64,000 nucleotides of DNA, taken from Bacteroidales bacterium (GTDB lineage: Bacteria; Bacteroidota; Bacteroidia; Bacteroidales; UBA932). The notes beneath the pieces are model-generated. The model searched no databases. It saw only the letters and a list, made by a program, of their open reading frames with translations, and was not told the DNA's origin. Both the position numbers and the translations under genes were made by a program. The DNA is taken from contig JAFTMS010000006.1 of the NCBI GenBank assembly GCA_017452265.1, positions 1-64,000 of the forward strand, read 5' to 3'. Shown here piece by piece: positions 8,448-16,890 of the stretch. How positions within the stretch are numbered: position 1 is the first letter of the stretch; each line of letters opens with the position of its first letter.

Positions 8448-9518
8448 ATGAAGAAACATATAGCAGTTCTTCCGGGCGACGGAATCGGCCCGGAAATCAT
8501 AGCCCAGGCAGTCCGTGTGCTGGACGCAGTCGCCGAAAGGTTCGGCCATGAATTCGAATATGAATACGCATCCATAGGAGCCTGTGCCATCGACGAGTGC
8601 GGTGAGCCGTATCCGGAAGCCACCCATGACGTCTGCATGAATGCGGATGCAATACTTTTCGGCGCAATCGGCGATCCGAAATACGACCGTGATCCGTCTG
8701 CAAAGGTACGTCCCGAACAGGGCCTTCTGAAGATGCGCAAGACCCTCGGTCTGTACGCGAACATACGCCCTGTGAAGCCGTACGACAGCCTTCTGTCTGC
8801 CTCTCCGCTCAAGAACGAACTTGTTGCCGGCTCGGATTTCGTTGTCGTGAGGGAACTTACCGGAGGAATATATTTCGGTGAGCCGCGCGGCAGGAACGAA
8901 GCCGGAGACAAGGCTTTCGACAGCTGCGTATATTCAAAGGCTGAAATAGAGAGCGTGGCACATGTCGCTTTCGGTTACGCAAGGCGTCGTCGCGGCAAGG
9001 TGACGCTCGTGGACAAGGCCAATGTGCTGGCGACATCCAGGCTTTGGCGTGAGACCGTGACGGCAATCCATAAGGCGGAGTATCCGGATATAGCTCTGGA
9101 CTTCATGTATGTGGACAACGCTGCCATGAAGATGGTCTCGAATCCGAGGGATTTCGACGTGATATTGACTGAAAACATGTTCGGCGACATCCTGAGCGAT
9201 GTTTCCGGCGTGATCAACGGCTCCATCGGCCTCCTTCCGTCCGCTTCCTTCGGAGACTCCCGGGCCCTCTTCGAACCGATTCATGGCTCGTATCCGCAGG
9301 CTGCCGGCAAGGATATAGCCAATCCGATAGCCACAATCCTTTCTGCGGCAATGATGCTTGAAGATTCATTCGGTCTGTCGCAGGAGGCTGCCGTCATCAG
9401 TGAGGCATGTGCAGACGCCATAGCCAAAGGCATCATTACGGAGGACATCCGTCCGTCAAGCCCATACGGTACCAAAACCGTCGGCTCTTATATAGCGGAA
9501 TACATCCTGCAAGGCTGA
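8448..9518 (+). CDS. leuB: 3-Isopropylmalate dehydrogenase
   Basis: NAD-dependent oxidative decarboxylation of 3-isopropylmalate, the third leucine-specific step. The 356-residue protein has LPGDGIGPEI at the N-terminus, the substrate-binding arginines in LYANIRPVK and VVRELTGGIYFGEPRG, and the NAD-loop region HGSYPQAAGKDIANPIA. It starts eight bases after leuD and ends the operon; a hairpin repeat follows. Confidence 0.97.
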   Translation: MKKHIAVLPGDGIGPEIIAQAVRVLDAVAERFGHEFEYEYASIGACAIDECGEPYPEATHDVCMNADAILFGAIGDPKYDRDPSAKVRPEQGLLKMRKTLGLYANIRPVKPYDSLLSASPLKNELVAGSDFVVVRELTGGIYFGEPRGRNEAGDKAFDSCVYSKAEIESVAHVAFGYARRRRGKVTLVDKANVLATSRLWRETVTAIHKAEYPDIALDFMYVDNAAMKMVSNPRDFDVILTENMFGDILSDVSGVINGSIGLLPSASFGDSRALFEPIHGSYPQAAGKDIANPIATILSAAMMLEDSFGLSQEAAVISEACADAIAKGIITEDIRPSSPYGTKTVGSYIAEYILQG

Positions 9519-9527
9519 TCCGGTGCC

Positions 9528-9616
9528 ACTCATCCGGAAAAACCGCCATTTTCCCGGAGCACCCAGGCTTTTTGCACCACTCGTCCGGAAAATCCCGCAT
9601 TTCCCCGGACGACCCA
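9528..9616. repeat. CCGGAAA double-hairpin repeat, copy 1
   Basis: Two hairpin units joined by a spacer with TTTTTG: CATCCGGAAA...TTTCCCGGA and CGTCCGG...CCGGACG. Roughly three quarters of the bases match the sequence at 43961-44050, which is in another intergenic gap. Because it lies between leuB and the next gene, it reads as an artificial N-terminal extension of that gene. Confidence 0.75.
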
Positions 9617-9630
9617 AATATGAAGACGAC

Positions 9631-10281
9631 ATGAAGACTGAAAGAATATTGAAAGACCCGGATCTGGGGGAGGTGACGTTCAGAAAGAGCGCCAGGAGCT
9701 GCCGCATGAGCATACGGGTGCATCCGGTGAAGGGAGTGAGCGTCATTATGCCCGTCATTGTGCCCTATGCGGTGGCAGAGGCGTTCTACAATGCGCGGAG
9801 GCAGTGGGTGATCGAGACGGTGGCGAAGCAGAAGGAGCGTTACCGCGATGTGCCGAAGGCTTCTGCGGAGCAGATCGAGGCGATGCGCCGTCAGGCGAAA
9901 GCCGAGCTGCCGGGACGTCTGGCAGAACTCGCTGCAAGGTATGCCTTCCTATATAATAAGGTGACGATAAAGCATAATGCCACCAACTGGGGAAGCTGTT
10001 CTGCGAAAGGAAACATCAATCTGAATCTGAACATAGTGCGTCTTCCACGTCCGCTGCAGGACTATATCCTTCTGCATGAGCTCTGCCATCTTCGTCACCA
10101 CGATCACGGCCAGGGTTTCCATCTGCTTCTGGAACATGTCTGCACGGACAATCTCATAAGACTGATGGACGAGGGAGACCAGACAGCTGCAATGCTGGCA
10201 CGAAAGGTTGCGGCGAGCCGGGCGAAGTATCCGATGGACCATATAATGACGGCCGAGATCAAAAAATACGGGATTGTGTGA
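9631..10281 (+). CDS. YgjP-like zinc metallopeptidase-fold protein (DUF45)
   Basis: A 216-residue protein with LLHELCHLRHHDHGQGFHLLLE, the HExxH-type zinc motif plus third ligand of the YgjP/WLM metallopeptidase group, and the preceding WGSCSAKGNINLN signature of this family. I chose the ATG at 9631 because the upstream in-frame sequence is made of the intergenic repeat, not protein-like. E. coli YgjP has no well-established function. It lies downstream of leuB by 112 bases and is not part of leucine synthesis. Confidence 0.85.
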   Translation: MKTERILKDPDLGEVTFRKSARSCRMSIRVHPVKGVSVIMPVIVPYAVAEAFYNARRQWVIETVAKQKERYRDVPKASAEQIEAMRRQAKAELPGRLAELAARYAFLYNKVTIKHNATNWGSCSAKGNINLNLNIVRLPRPLQDYILLHELCHLRHHDHGQGFHLLLEHVCTDNLIRLMDEGDQTAAMLARKVAASRAKYPMDHIMTAEIKKYGIV

Positions 10282-10302
10282 ACAACTTAAGGAAAAATTC
10301 AT

Positions 10303-10310
10303 TAAGTTTG
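10303..10310 (+). promoter_or_regulatory. ilv operon -7 element
   Basis: TAAGTTTG fits TAnnTTTG, with a C following. It would start RNA near 10317, about 50 bases before the leader peptide. No TTG is found at the right distance upstream, so only the -7 part is supported. Confidence 0.5.
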
Positions 10311-10368
10311 CACTCACGCTTCCCCGAAATGCGCGTCGGATAAAGTCGAACGAACTCAGAATAGCACG

Positions 10369-10443
10369 ATGTTCTTAGCTTTACATACGAATGTCATAAC
10401 CATGATTCTTACGGTGATTGTTTCCCTAATTATCGGGAAATAG
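10369..10443 (+). CDS. ilvL: ilv operon leader peptide
   Basis: A 24-residue frame starting MFLALHTNV and continuing ITMILTVIVSLIIGK. Five Ile, three Val and four Leu make up half of the peptide, as in the multivalent leader of the enterobacterial ilv operon. It ends 30 bases before the terminator at 10474-10517, which is itself directly upstream of ilvD. The layout is the same as leuL-attenuator-leuA in this window. It is too short for ordinary gene calling; composition and position are the evidence. Confidence 0.8.
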   Translation: MFLALHTNVITMILTVIVSLIIGK

Positions 10444-10473
10444 TCCGTAAGGCCATTGGTGCATTAATATATT

Positions 10474-10517
10474 GTCGCTTGCAACACCTCTGGTCAATGA
10501 TAGCAGGCGACTTTTTT
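10474..10517 (+). terminator. ilv attenuator terminator
   Basis: GTCGCTTGC (10474-10482) pairs with GCAGGCGAC (10503-10511), nine pairs with one T-G wobble, followed by TTTTTT. It ends four bases before the ilvD start codon. Confidence 0.85.
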
Positions 10518-10521
10518 ATTT

Positions 10522-12348
10522 ATGAAACAACTCAGAAGCAGTATCTGTACAACGGGCCCCAAGATGGCCGGCGCAAGAGGACTCTGGAGAGCCAACGGAA
10601 TGAAGGACAGCCATTTCGGCCGTCCCGTGATTGCGATAGTGAATTCCTTCACGCAGTTTGTCCCCGGCCATGTGCATCTTCATGAGATAGGTCAGGAGAT
10701 AAAGGCAAGGATAGAGGAATTGGGATGCTTTGCGGCAGAATTCAATACGGTGGCTGTGGATGACGGCATCGCCATGGGCCATGACGGCATGCTTTATTCG
10801 CTTCCGTCAAGGGATATGATAGCTGACAGCGTGGAGTATATGTGCAACGCCCACTGTGCAGATGCCATGATATGCATCTCGAACTGTGACAAGGTCACTC
10901 CGGGAATGCTTATGGCGGCCATGAGACTGAATATCCCTGCCGTTTTTGTGTCGGGTGGCCCTATGGAGGCAGGCCGTGTAGGTGAAAGGGATTACGACCT
11001 TGTGGATCTGATGGTCCGTGGAGCGGATCCGTCTGCAACTCCAGAGGAACTGGATGCCCTCGAAAGAGGAGGCTGTCCGGGATGCGGCTGCTGCTCCGGC
11101 ATGTTCACTGCAAATTCCATGAACTGTCTCAGCGAGGCCCTCGGTATGGCCCCTGCCGGCAACGGCACGATGCTCGCGACACACAAGGAACGCCGCAACC
11201 TCTTTCTCAAGGGAGCCGAACTGATTGTAAGGAACGCTCTTGCATATTATATGGACGATGACGAAAGCGTGCTTCCTCTCTCGATCGCCACAAAGCAGGC
11301 CTTCCTGAATGCGATGTCGCTCGATATCGCCATGGGCGGTTCCACCAACACGGTGCTCCATCTTCTGGCTGTCGCCCATGAGGCCGGCGTGGACTTCACG
11401 ATGAAGGATATAGACGAACTTTCAAGAAGGATTCCTGTGCTTTGCAAGGTGTCGCCGAACAGCCGTTACCATATACAGGACGTGGCCCGTGCAGGCGGCG
11501 TGATGGGAATACTTGCGGAACTTGACCGTGGAGGATTCCTCGACACGTCGGTACGCAGGGTGGACTATCCGTCTCTCGCTGCGGCCATTTCCGCAGAAGA
11601 CATAATCACGGCAGGCCGTAACAAGACCACACAGAAATATCTCGCGGCTCCGGGCGGACGATACAACCGTCTGTTGGGCTCCAATTACGTATATCACAAT
11701 TCATTCGATACCGACCGTGCGGAAGGCTGCATCCGTGATCTGGAGCATGCATATTTCCGTGACGGAGGACTTGCAGTGCTGCAGGGCAATCTCGCTGCGG
11801 ACGGCTGCATAGTGAAGACTGCGGGTGTGGATGAAGGCATATGGAAGTTCCGCGGCCCGGCTGTGGTGTTTGAATCGCAGGAGGAGGCTGTGGAAGGTAT
11901 CCTCGGCGGACGTGTGAAGGCCGGTGATGTGGTGGTGATCCGCTACGAAGGCCCGAAGGGAGGCCCGGGAATGCAGGAGATGCTTTATCCGACGTCATAT
12001 CTCAAGAGCATGAAGCTCGACAAGGCCTGCGCTCTTCTGACGGACGGACGCTTCTCCGGAGGCACGTCAGGCCTTTCAATAGGCCATGTTTCGCCTGAGG
12101 CTGCGTCGCACGGCGTCATAGCCCTTGTCGAAGAAGGTGATATGATAAGCATTGATATCCCGTCCAGAAGCATATCTCTGGATGTGCCGGAGGATGTGAT
12201 TGAAGAGCGCCGCAAGTCTATGGAGGCAAAGGGTAAGGCTGCATGGAAACCGGCATCCCGGGACCGCAAGGTGAGCCTGGCGCTCAGGGCATATGCGAAA
12301 ATGGTGTCGTCCGCCGACAAGGGAGCTGTAAGGATAATGGAGGACTGA
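10522..12348 (+). CDS. ilvD: Dihydroxy-acid dehydratase
   Basis: Third common step in isoleucine and valine synthesis: dehydration of 2,3-dihydroxy acids to 2-keto acids. The 608-residue protein has iron-sulfur cysteines in [10 protein letters not shown] and [17 protein letters not shown], plus the C-terminal [21 protein letters not shown] signature. Length is normal for the IlvD/Edd family. Its stop codon overlaps the first ATG of ilvB, and the gene follows the leader-attenuator unit, so it heads the regulated operon. Confidence 0.97.
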   Translation: MKQLRSSICTTGPKMAGARGLWRANGMKDSHFGRPVIAIVNSFTQFVPGHVHLHEIGQEIKARIEELGCFAAEFNTVAVDDGIAMGHDGMLYSLPSRDMIADSVEYMCNAHCADAMICISNCDKVTPGMLMAAMRLNIPAVFVSGGPMEAGRVGERDYDLVDLMVRGADPSATPEELDALERGGCPGCGCCSGMFTANSMNCLSEALGMAPAGNGTMLATHKERRNLFLKGAELIVRNALAYYMDDDESVLPLSIATKQAFLNAMSLDIAMGGSTNTVLHLLAVAHEAGVDFTMKDIDELSRRIPVLCKVSPNSRYHIQDVARAGGVMGILAELDRGGFLDTSVRRVDYPSLAAAISAEDIITAGRNKTTQKYLAAPGGRYNRLLGSNYVYHNSFDTDRAEGCIRDLEHAYFRDGGLAVLQGNLAADGCIVKTAGVDEGIWKFRGPAVVFESQEEAVEGILGGRVKAGDVVVIRYEGPKGGPGMQEMLYPTSYLKSMKLDKACALLTDGRFSGGTSGLSIGHVSPEAASHGVIALVEEGDMISIDIPSRSISLDVPEDVIEERRKSMEAKGKAAWKPASRDRKVSLALRAYAKMVSSADKGAVRIMED

Positions 12349-14060
12349 TGATGGCGGAAAACAGAAGAATAAAGGGCTCGGAGGTCATTCTGAAGGCTTT
12401 GGAAGCAGAGGGCGTGGATACGGTTTTCGGATATCCGGGAGGCGGTATCATGCCGTTCTACGACGATCTGTACAGATACGGAGACAAGATACGCCATATC
12501 CTCGTGAGGCACGAACAGGCTGCGGTACACGCTGCCGAGGGATATGCAAGGAGCAGCGGAAGAACCGGCGTTTGCGTGGCGACGGCAGGCCCGGGAGCGA
12601 CTAATTTCGTGACGGGAATTGCGGATGCCATGATGGATTCCACACCGATCGTGTGCATAACCGCCCAGGTGCAGAAGGAAGGGCTCGGTGCGGCTTCGTT
12701 TCAGGAGGCCGATATCATAAGCATAACGTTGCCGATAACGAAGTGGAACTACGAGGTAACAAGTGCGGATGAAATAGCTCCTGCACTTGCCAAGGCCTTC
12801 CGAATCGCAGCGTCAGGACGTCCTGGTCCTGTTCTGGTGAGCATAACGAAAAATGCCCAGACTGAAGAGACGGATTTCGCATATAGCAAGGAGGACTCGT
12901 CTCCTGCACCGCTTGAGGCCGGCCTTTCGGACTGTATAGACAAGGCTGTGCAGATGATCAATGCTTCTGCGCGGCCGCTTGTGATCGCCGGACAGGGAGT
13001 CATGATTTCAGAAGCGGAAAAGGCGCTGGATGCACTTGTGCGCACGGCCGGTCTGCCTGTCGCAACGACGATGATGGGCCTTTCCTGTGTATCGTCGGAC
13101 CATCCTAACTATGTCGGATGTGTCGGTATGCACGGCTCGCATGCTCCGAACAGGATGACGCAGGAGGCGGATCTGATTGTGGCTGTGGGCATGAGGTTCA
13201 GCGACCGTGTGACCGGAAATCCTGCAGGGTATGCACCTAAGGCGAAGATAATCCATATCGAGATAGATCCGGCTGAGATAGGGAAGTCGGTGCGTGTGGA
13301 TCTGCCTATAGTGGGAGATGCACGTGAGGTGCTGGAGGAAATCCTCAGGAGGGGAGTGACAGGCAGCGAACGTGGCCCGTGGTGGGAGATGGCACGTGAA
13401 ATCGCCGCGAAGGAATCCCGTATGCTTACATCCGTACAGCTTTCTCCGGCAAACGGACTCACCATGGCTTCTGTGGTCGAACGCATCTCGATGCATGTCG
13501 GGAACGACAAGATCGTGGTCACGGATGTGGGACAGAACCAGATGTTTGCTGCCAGATTCTCACATTTCAGGTCTTCACGCAGCTGGGTGTCTTCAGGTGG
13601 CCTCGGTACGATGGGGTACGGGCTTCCGGCTGCAATCGGAGCGAAGGCGGCGAATCCTGAAAGAGATGTGGTCGTGTTCATGGGTGACGGCGGTTTCCAG
13701 ATGAACATGCAGGAGCTTGGAACCCTGCTGCAGACGGGACTGGCTGTGAAGATGGTCCTGATGAACAATTCATGGCTGGGCATGGTGCGTCAGTGGCAGG
13801 AGCTCTTCTACGACAGGAGGTATTCGTTCACGCATCTTGATAACCCCGATTTCCAGAAGATTGCGTCGGCATATGACATACCTTCGGCGCGGGTTACTTC
13901 CCCGGATATGCTGGATGAGGCGGTGGATAGGATGATGACCACCGACGGTCCGTTCCTGCTGGAGGCATGTACGATACCGGAAGAGAACATATTCCCGATG
14001 ATACCGGCCGGGGCCACAATCGACCATATATTCATAGACAAGGACTTTACACAGATATGA
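12348..14060 (+). CDS. ilvB: Acetolactate synthase large (catalytic) subunit
   Basis: Thiamine diphosphate enzyme forming acetolactate or acetohydroxybutyrate. From the ATG overlapping the ilvD stop (ATGA), the product is 570 residues, the usual size. It shows the catalytic glutamate in VRHEQAAVHAAEGYAR, and the TPP/Mg site GDGGFQMNMQELGTLLQ...MNN. An ATG three bases on (12351) is an equal alternative start. Open frame extends upstream into ilvD but that part is not IlvB-like. ilvN overlaps its end by four bases. Confidence 0.96.
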   Translation: MMAENRRIKGSEVILKALEAEGVDTVFGYPGGGIMPFYDDLYRYGDKIRHILVRHEQAAVHAAEGYARSSGRTGVCVATAGPGATNFVTGIADAMMDSTPIVCITAQVQKEGLGAASFQEADIISITLPITKWNYEVTSADEIAPALAKAFRIAASGRPGPVLVSITKNAQTEETDFAYSKEDSSPAPLEAGLSDCIDKAVQMINASARPLVIAGQGVMISEAEKALDALVRTAGLPVATTMMGLSCVSSDHPNYVGCVGMHGSHAPNRMTQEADLIVAVGMRFSDRVTGNPAGYAPKAKIIHIEIDPAEIGKSVRVDLPIVGDAREVLEEILRRGVTGSERGPWWEMAREIAAKESRMLTSVQLSPANGLTMASVVERISMHVGNDKIVVTDVGQNQMFAARFSHFRSSRSWVSSGGLGTMGYGLPAAIGAKAANPERDVVVFMGDGGFQMNMQELGTLLQTGLAVKMVLMNNSWLGMVRQWQELFYDRRYSFTHLDNPDFQKIASAYDIPSARVTSPDMLDEAVDRMMTTDGPFLLEACTIPEENIFPMIPAGATIDHIFIDKDFTQI

Positions 14061-14299
14061 TACATAAGTATATAGTTACGGCGGAAGGAGAAAGCCGTCT
14101 CGACATAGTGAGCAGAATATCGATGCTCTTCATGCGCAGGCATATTGACGTGGAGAGCCTGACCTACCTTCCTATGGCGGGATGCACGAGCTGCTACAGG
14201 GTATGTGCGCTCGCACGCGAGGAGACGATACGTCAGGTCATCTGTCAGATGGAGCACATTGAAGGCCTCGCCACAGTACGCTATGAGGAATCTTATTGA
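14057..14299 (+). CDS. ilvN: Acetolactate synthase small regulatory subunit, short form
   Basis: An 80-residue single ACT domain protein (KYIVTAEGESRLDIVSRISMLFMRRHIDVESLTYLP). It is much shorter than the roughly 160-190 residue IlvN/IlvH type with a C-terminal domain and instead resembles the IlvM/IlvN short type. It should bind the large subunit and give valine feedback. The start overlaps the ilvB stop as ATGA, so translation is coupled. Confidence 0.88.
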   Translation: MIHKYIVTAEGESRLDIVSRISMLFMRRHIDVESLTYLPMAGCTSCYRVCALAREETIRQVICQMEHIEGLATVRYEESY

Positions 14300-14327
14300 A
14301 TTTAATCAACTTTAAAACGAAACAGAT

Positions 14328-15374
14328 ATGGCAACGATGAATTTTGGCGGAGTCGAGGAAACAGTTGTTACCCGCTCTGAATTTACTCTTGAAATGGCAA
14401 GAGAAACGCTTAAGAATGAAGTGATTGCAGTGATCGGTTACGGTGTGCAGGGGCCGGGGCAGTCTCTGAACCTCCGCGACAATGGTTTCAACGTCATTGT
14501 GGGACAGAGAAAGGGAACGAAGAGCTGGGACAAGGCAGTAGAGGACGGCTGGGTTCCTGGCGAGACACTCTTTGAAATAGCAGAGGCCTGCGAGAAGGGT
14601 ACCGTAATAGAATATCTTCTTTCCGATGCGGCCCAGATTTCTGTCTGGCCTGTCGTGAAGCAACATCTTGCTCCGGGCAAGGCTCTGTACTTCTCGCATG
14701 GTTTTGCAATCACATACAGCGACCGTACAGGCATTGTGCCTCCTGCAGACGTAGACGTGATCATGGTGGCTCCAAAGGGTTCGGGCACTTCGCTCCGCAG
14801 GCTTTTCGTGGCCGGCAAGGGCGTGAACTCCTCATTTGCGGTATATCAGGATGCGACTGGACGTGCTCGTGAAAGGTGTCTTGCCCTCGGGATAGGTGTG
14901 GGTTCGGGTTATCTCTTCGAGACGGATTTCAAACGTGAGGTGTATTCAGACCTGACCGGCGAGCGCGGAACCCTCATGGGCGCTATCCAGGGCATATTTG
15001 CAGCTCAGTATCAGGTGCTCCGTGAGAATGGCCATACTCCTTCTGAAGCGTTCAACGAGACGGTCGAGGAACTGAGCCAGAGCCTTATGCCGCTTATTTC
15101 GGAGAACGGTATGGACTGGATGTACGCGAACTGCTCGACAACTGCACAGCGCGGTGCCCTCGATTGGTGGAAGAAGTTCCGTGATGCGACACTTCCTGTA
15201 TTCAACGACCTGTACGACAGCGTCAAGACAGGAAACGAGGCTCAGATTTCCATCGATTCGAACAGTCGTCCGGACTACCGTGAGAAACTCAATGCCGAGC
15301 TTAAGGAGATGCGTGAAAGCGAACTCTGGCAGACAGGCGAGACAGTCCGCAAGCTCCGTCCGGAGGCGAATTAG
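14328..15374 (+). CDS. ilvC: Ketol-acid reductoisomerase, class I
   Basis: Isomerises and reduces acetolactate to dihydroxyisovalerate with a nicotinamide cofactor. The 348-residue protein has the Rossmann motif IGYGVQGPGQ near residue 40 and the SHGFAI and APKGSGTSLRR segments, and the C-terminal knotted helices carry the acidic metal ligands. It is the last gene of ilvDBNC; a very strong hairpin terminator follows its stop by 25 bases. Confidence 0.96.
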   Translation: MATMNFGGVEETVVTRSEFTLEMARETLKNEVIAVIGYGVQGPGQSLNLRDNGFNVIVGQRKGTKSWDKAVEDGWVPGETLFEIAEACEKGTVIEYLLSDAAQISVWPVVKQHLAPGKALYFSHGFAITYSDRTGIVPPADVDVIMVAPKGSGTSLRRLFVAGKGVNSSFAVYQDATGRARERCLALGIGVGSGYLFETDFKREVYSDLTGERGTLMGAIQGIFAAQYQVLRENGHTPSEAFNETVEELSQSLMPLISENGMDWMYANCSTTAQRGALDWWKKFRDATLPVFNDLYDSVKTGNEAQISIDSNSRPDYREKLNAELKEMRESELWQTGETVRKLRPEAN

Positions 15375-15399
15375 TCATTTCAGAACCGGATACTTCCCG

Positions 15400-15439
15400 G
15401 AAGCTGTCTGAATTTTTCTTTGTAAATTCAGACAGCTTC
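15400..15439. terminator. Hairpin between convergent ilvC and truB
   Basis: GAAGCTGTCTGAATTT (15400-15415) pairs perfectly with AAATTCAGACAGCTTC (15424-15439), 16 pairs around an eight-base loop. It sits between two convergent operons, where a bidirectional terminator is expected. T-rich sequence follows on the plus side. Confidence 0.8.
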
Positions 15440-15443
15440 TGGT

Positions 15444-16409
15444 TTATAGTTTAGACAATGTTTCCTCTATGCTCAGGGCATCTTCCACACGGAATTCTCC
15501 GCTGCGGCTTCTCTGCAGCGAATCGAGATGCGCTCCGCTTTCCAGCGCTTCGCCGAGATCGCGTGCGAACGCTCTGACATAGGTGCCTTTGCTGCATACC
15601 ATACGCACCACAGCCCGAGGCAGTCCCAATGCGGAGTTGTCTGTGACATTTATGCGGTTTGAGGCATTTGTAGTATGAAAAGCAACCCCTCCCACGACTT
15701 CGTCGTGGCTGCTCGCTGCAAAAGCCCACTGGGCTGTTTGCTGATCGCTCGCGACCCCTGCGGTCAGGGGGGTAGCACGGTTTTTCATACTACAAATGCC
15801 TTCTATAGAATCATAAATGTCACAGGATTCCTTGTCAAAGCCAATCAGTTCAAGGTCAGTTATGTTGATTCTGGCAACCCTTATCAGATCTTCTGCCGCC
15901 TCGTCCAGTGCCTTTCCTTCACGGTGCAGCTTTCTTGCAAGCTCATATGCACGCACTCCGTCCACAGATTTAGCCGAGAACAGCGGTGCAATCTGGTCCT
16001 GCTCGCCGACGAACTGCGGCAGGGCCTCCCTGACAGCCTCTTCAGTGATGTGCTCATGCGGAAAGAATCTGTCAATCTCCTTTTCCAGATCGTACGAAGG
16101 AGTCGTCGCACCGAAACTGATTCCGGCAACATATTCCTTGTCGTGTGCCTGAAGGCTTTCCGCAAGCTTGGTGGCATTACCGATGCAGACCAGCAGCACG
16201 CCTGTTGCAAGAGGGTCAAGCGTTCCTGCATGTCCGACCTTCAGCTTCTTCCTGCCGAAATGTCTGCATGCTGCATACTTGACCTTCCTTATGACATCGG
16301 CAGAAGTCCATCTGTACGGCTTGTCAATGGGGATGATGATACCCTCCGGATAGTCCTCGATACTGCATGTGAGCGGTGCGGACTCCCGGTTCAATACGAG
16401 TGCTCCCAT
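15444..16409 (-). CDS. truB: tRNA pseudouridine-55 synthase with an in-frame palindromic insertion
   Basis: TruB makes pseudouridine 55 in the T-loop of tRNAs. The 321-residue protein has IDKPYRWTSADVIRKVK, the catalytic Asp65 in GHAGTLDPLATGVL, and CSKGTYVRAFARDLG. Between FDKES (about 195) and DNSALGLPRAVVRMVCSKGTY (about 257) there are some 62 extra residues. This is precisely the part encoded by a palindromic DNA element (15641-15825). Without it the length would be about 259, normal for the family. The start is one base from the end of rpiB, so the two genes are likely cotranscribed and coupled. Confidence 0.93.
   Translation of the reverse strand: MGALVLNRESAPLTCSIEDYPEGIIIPIDKPYRWTSADVIRKVKYAACRHFGRKKLKVGHAGTLDPLATGVLLVCIGNATKLAESLQAHDKEYVAGISFGATTPSYDLEKEIDRFFPHEHITEEAVREALPQFVGEQDQIAPLFSAKSVDGVRAYELARKLHREGKALDEAAEDLIRVARINITDLELIGFDKESCDIYDSIEGICSMKNRATPLTAGVASDQQTAQWAFAASSHDEVVGGVAFHTTNASNRINVTDNSALGLPRAVVRMVCSKGTYVRAFARDLGEALESGAHLDSLQRSRSGEFRVEDALSIEETLSKL
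15641..15825. mobile_element. Palindromic (MITE-like) element inserted in frame in truB
   Basis: The outer arms CTGTGACATTTATG (15641-15654) and CATAAATGTCACAG (15812-15825) are perfect inverted repeats, as are the inner arms AGGCATTTGTAGTATGAAAA (15662-15681) and its complement (15782-15801). Only a short variable piece separates the paired blocks. The 100-base centre has further small hairpins such as CCACGAC/GTCGTGG. No transposase is encoded. All stop codons are avoided in the truB frame, so it is translated. This recalls Rickettsia palindromic elements, although no relation of sequence is implied. Confidence 0.8.
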
Positions 16410-16410
16410 A

Positions 16411-16842
16411 TCACCTGCAGGAAATCTTGTCTATGCGGTTCTGATGGCGTCCTCCTTCAAAAGGAGTCGAAAGATATGCATCCGTGATTTCGAGCACCTT
16501 TTCAAAAGGGATGAATCTTGCCGGCATCACCAGCACATTCGCATTGTTGTGCTGCCTGATGAGTCTGGCAATCTCCACGTCCCAGCAGAGTCCTGCGCGG
16601 ATGCCCTGATGCTTGTTCAGAGCCATCTGCATTCCGTTTCCGGTGCCGCACATCGCAATCCCGAGATCCACGTCGCCGTTCTCAACCGCATCGGCAAGCG
16701 GATGCGCCACATCAGGATAGTCCATGCTTGCCGTCGAATGCGTTCCGAAGTCCACGACTTCATGCCCATTTTCCTGCAGAGCCTTGATGAGGTCTGTCTT
16801 GTAGTCAAATCCAGCGTGATCGCTGCATATTCCGAGTTTCAT
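16411..16842 (-). CDS. rpiB: Ribose-5-phosphate isomerase B
   Basis: Interconverts ribose 5-phosphate and ribulose 5-phosphate. The 143-residue protein has the N-terminal CSDHAGFDYK, the DFGT..S.DYPD segment and the active-site cysteine loop CGTGNGM (about 65-71), all typical of the RpiB/LacAB family, and the normal length. A promoter -7 element lies at 16868-16875, and truB follows after one base. Confidence 0.95.
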   Translation of the reverse strand: MKLGICSDHAGFDYKTDLIKALQENGHEVVDFGTHSTASMDYPDVAHPLADAVENGDVDLGIAMCGTGNGMQMALNKHQGIRAGLCWDVEIARLIRQHNNANVLVMPARFIPFEKVLEITDAYLSTPFEGGRHQNRIDKISCR

Positions 16843-16867
16843 AAACTGTCGATTTTGATACAGGTTG

Positions 16868-16875
16868 CAAAGATA
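16868..16875 (-). promoter_or_regulatory. rpiB-truB -7 element
   Basis: On the minus strand TATCTTTG, followed by C, fits TAnnTTTG and lies about 26 bases before the rpiB start, in the gap after gltX. No good -33 element is visible. Confidence 0.5.
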
Positions 16876-16890
16876 ACCTTGCTCTTTCTG

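Noticed and set aside
9523-9630. N-terminal extension of the YgjP-like protein
   Set aside because: It is translated intergenic repeat (two hairpin units), so the ATG at 9631 is preferred.
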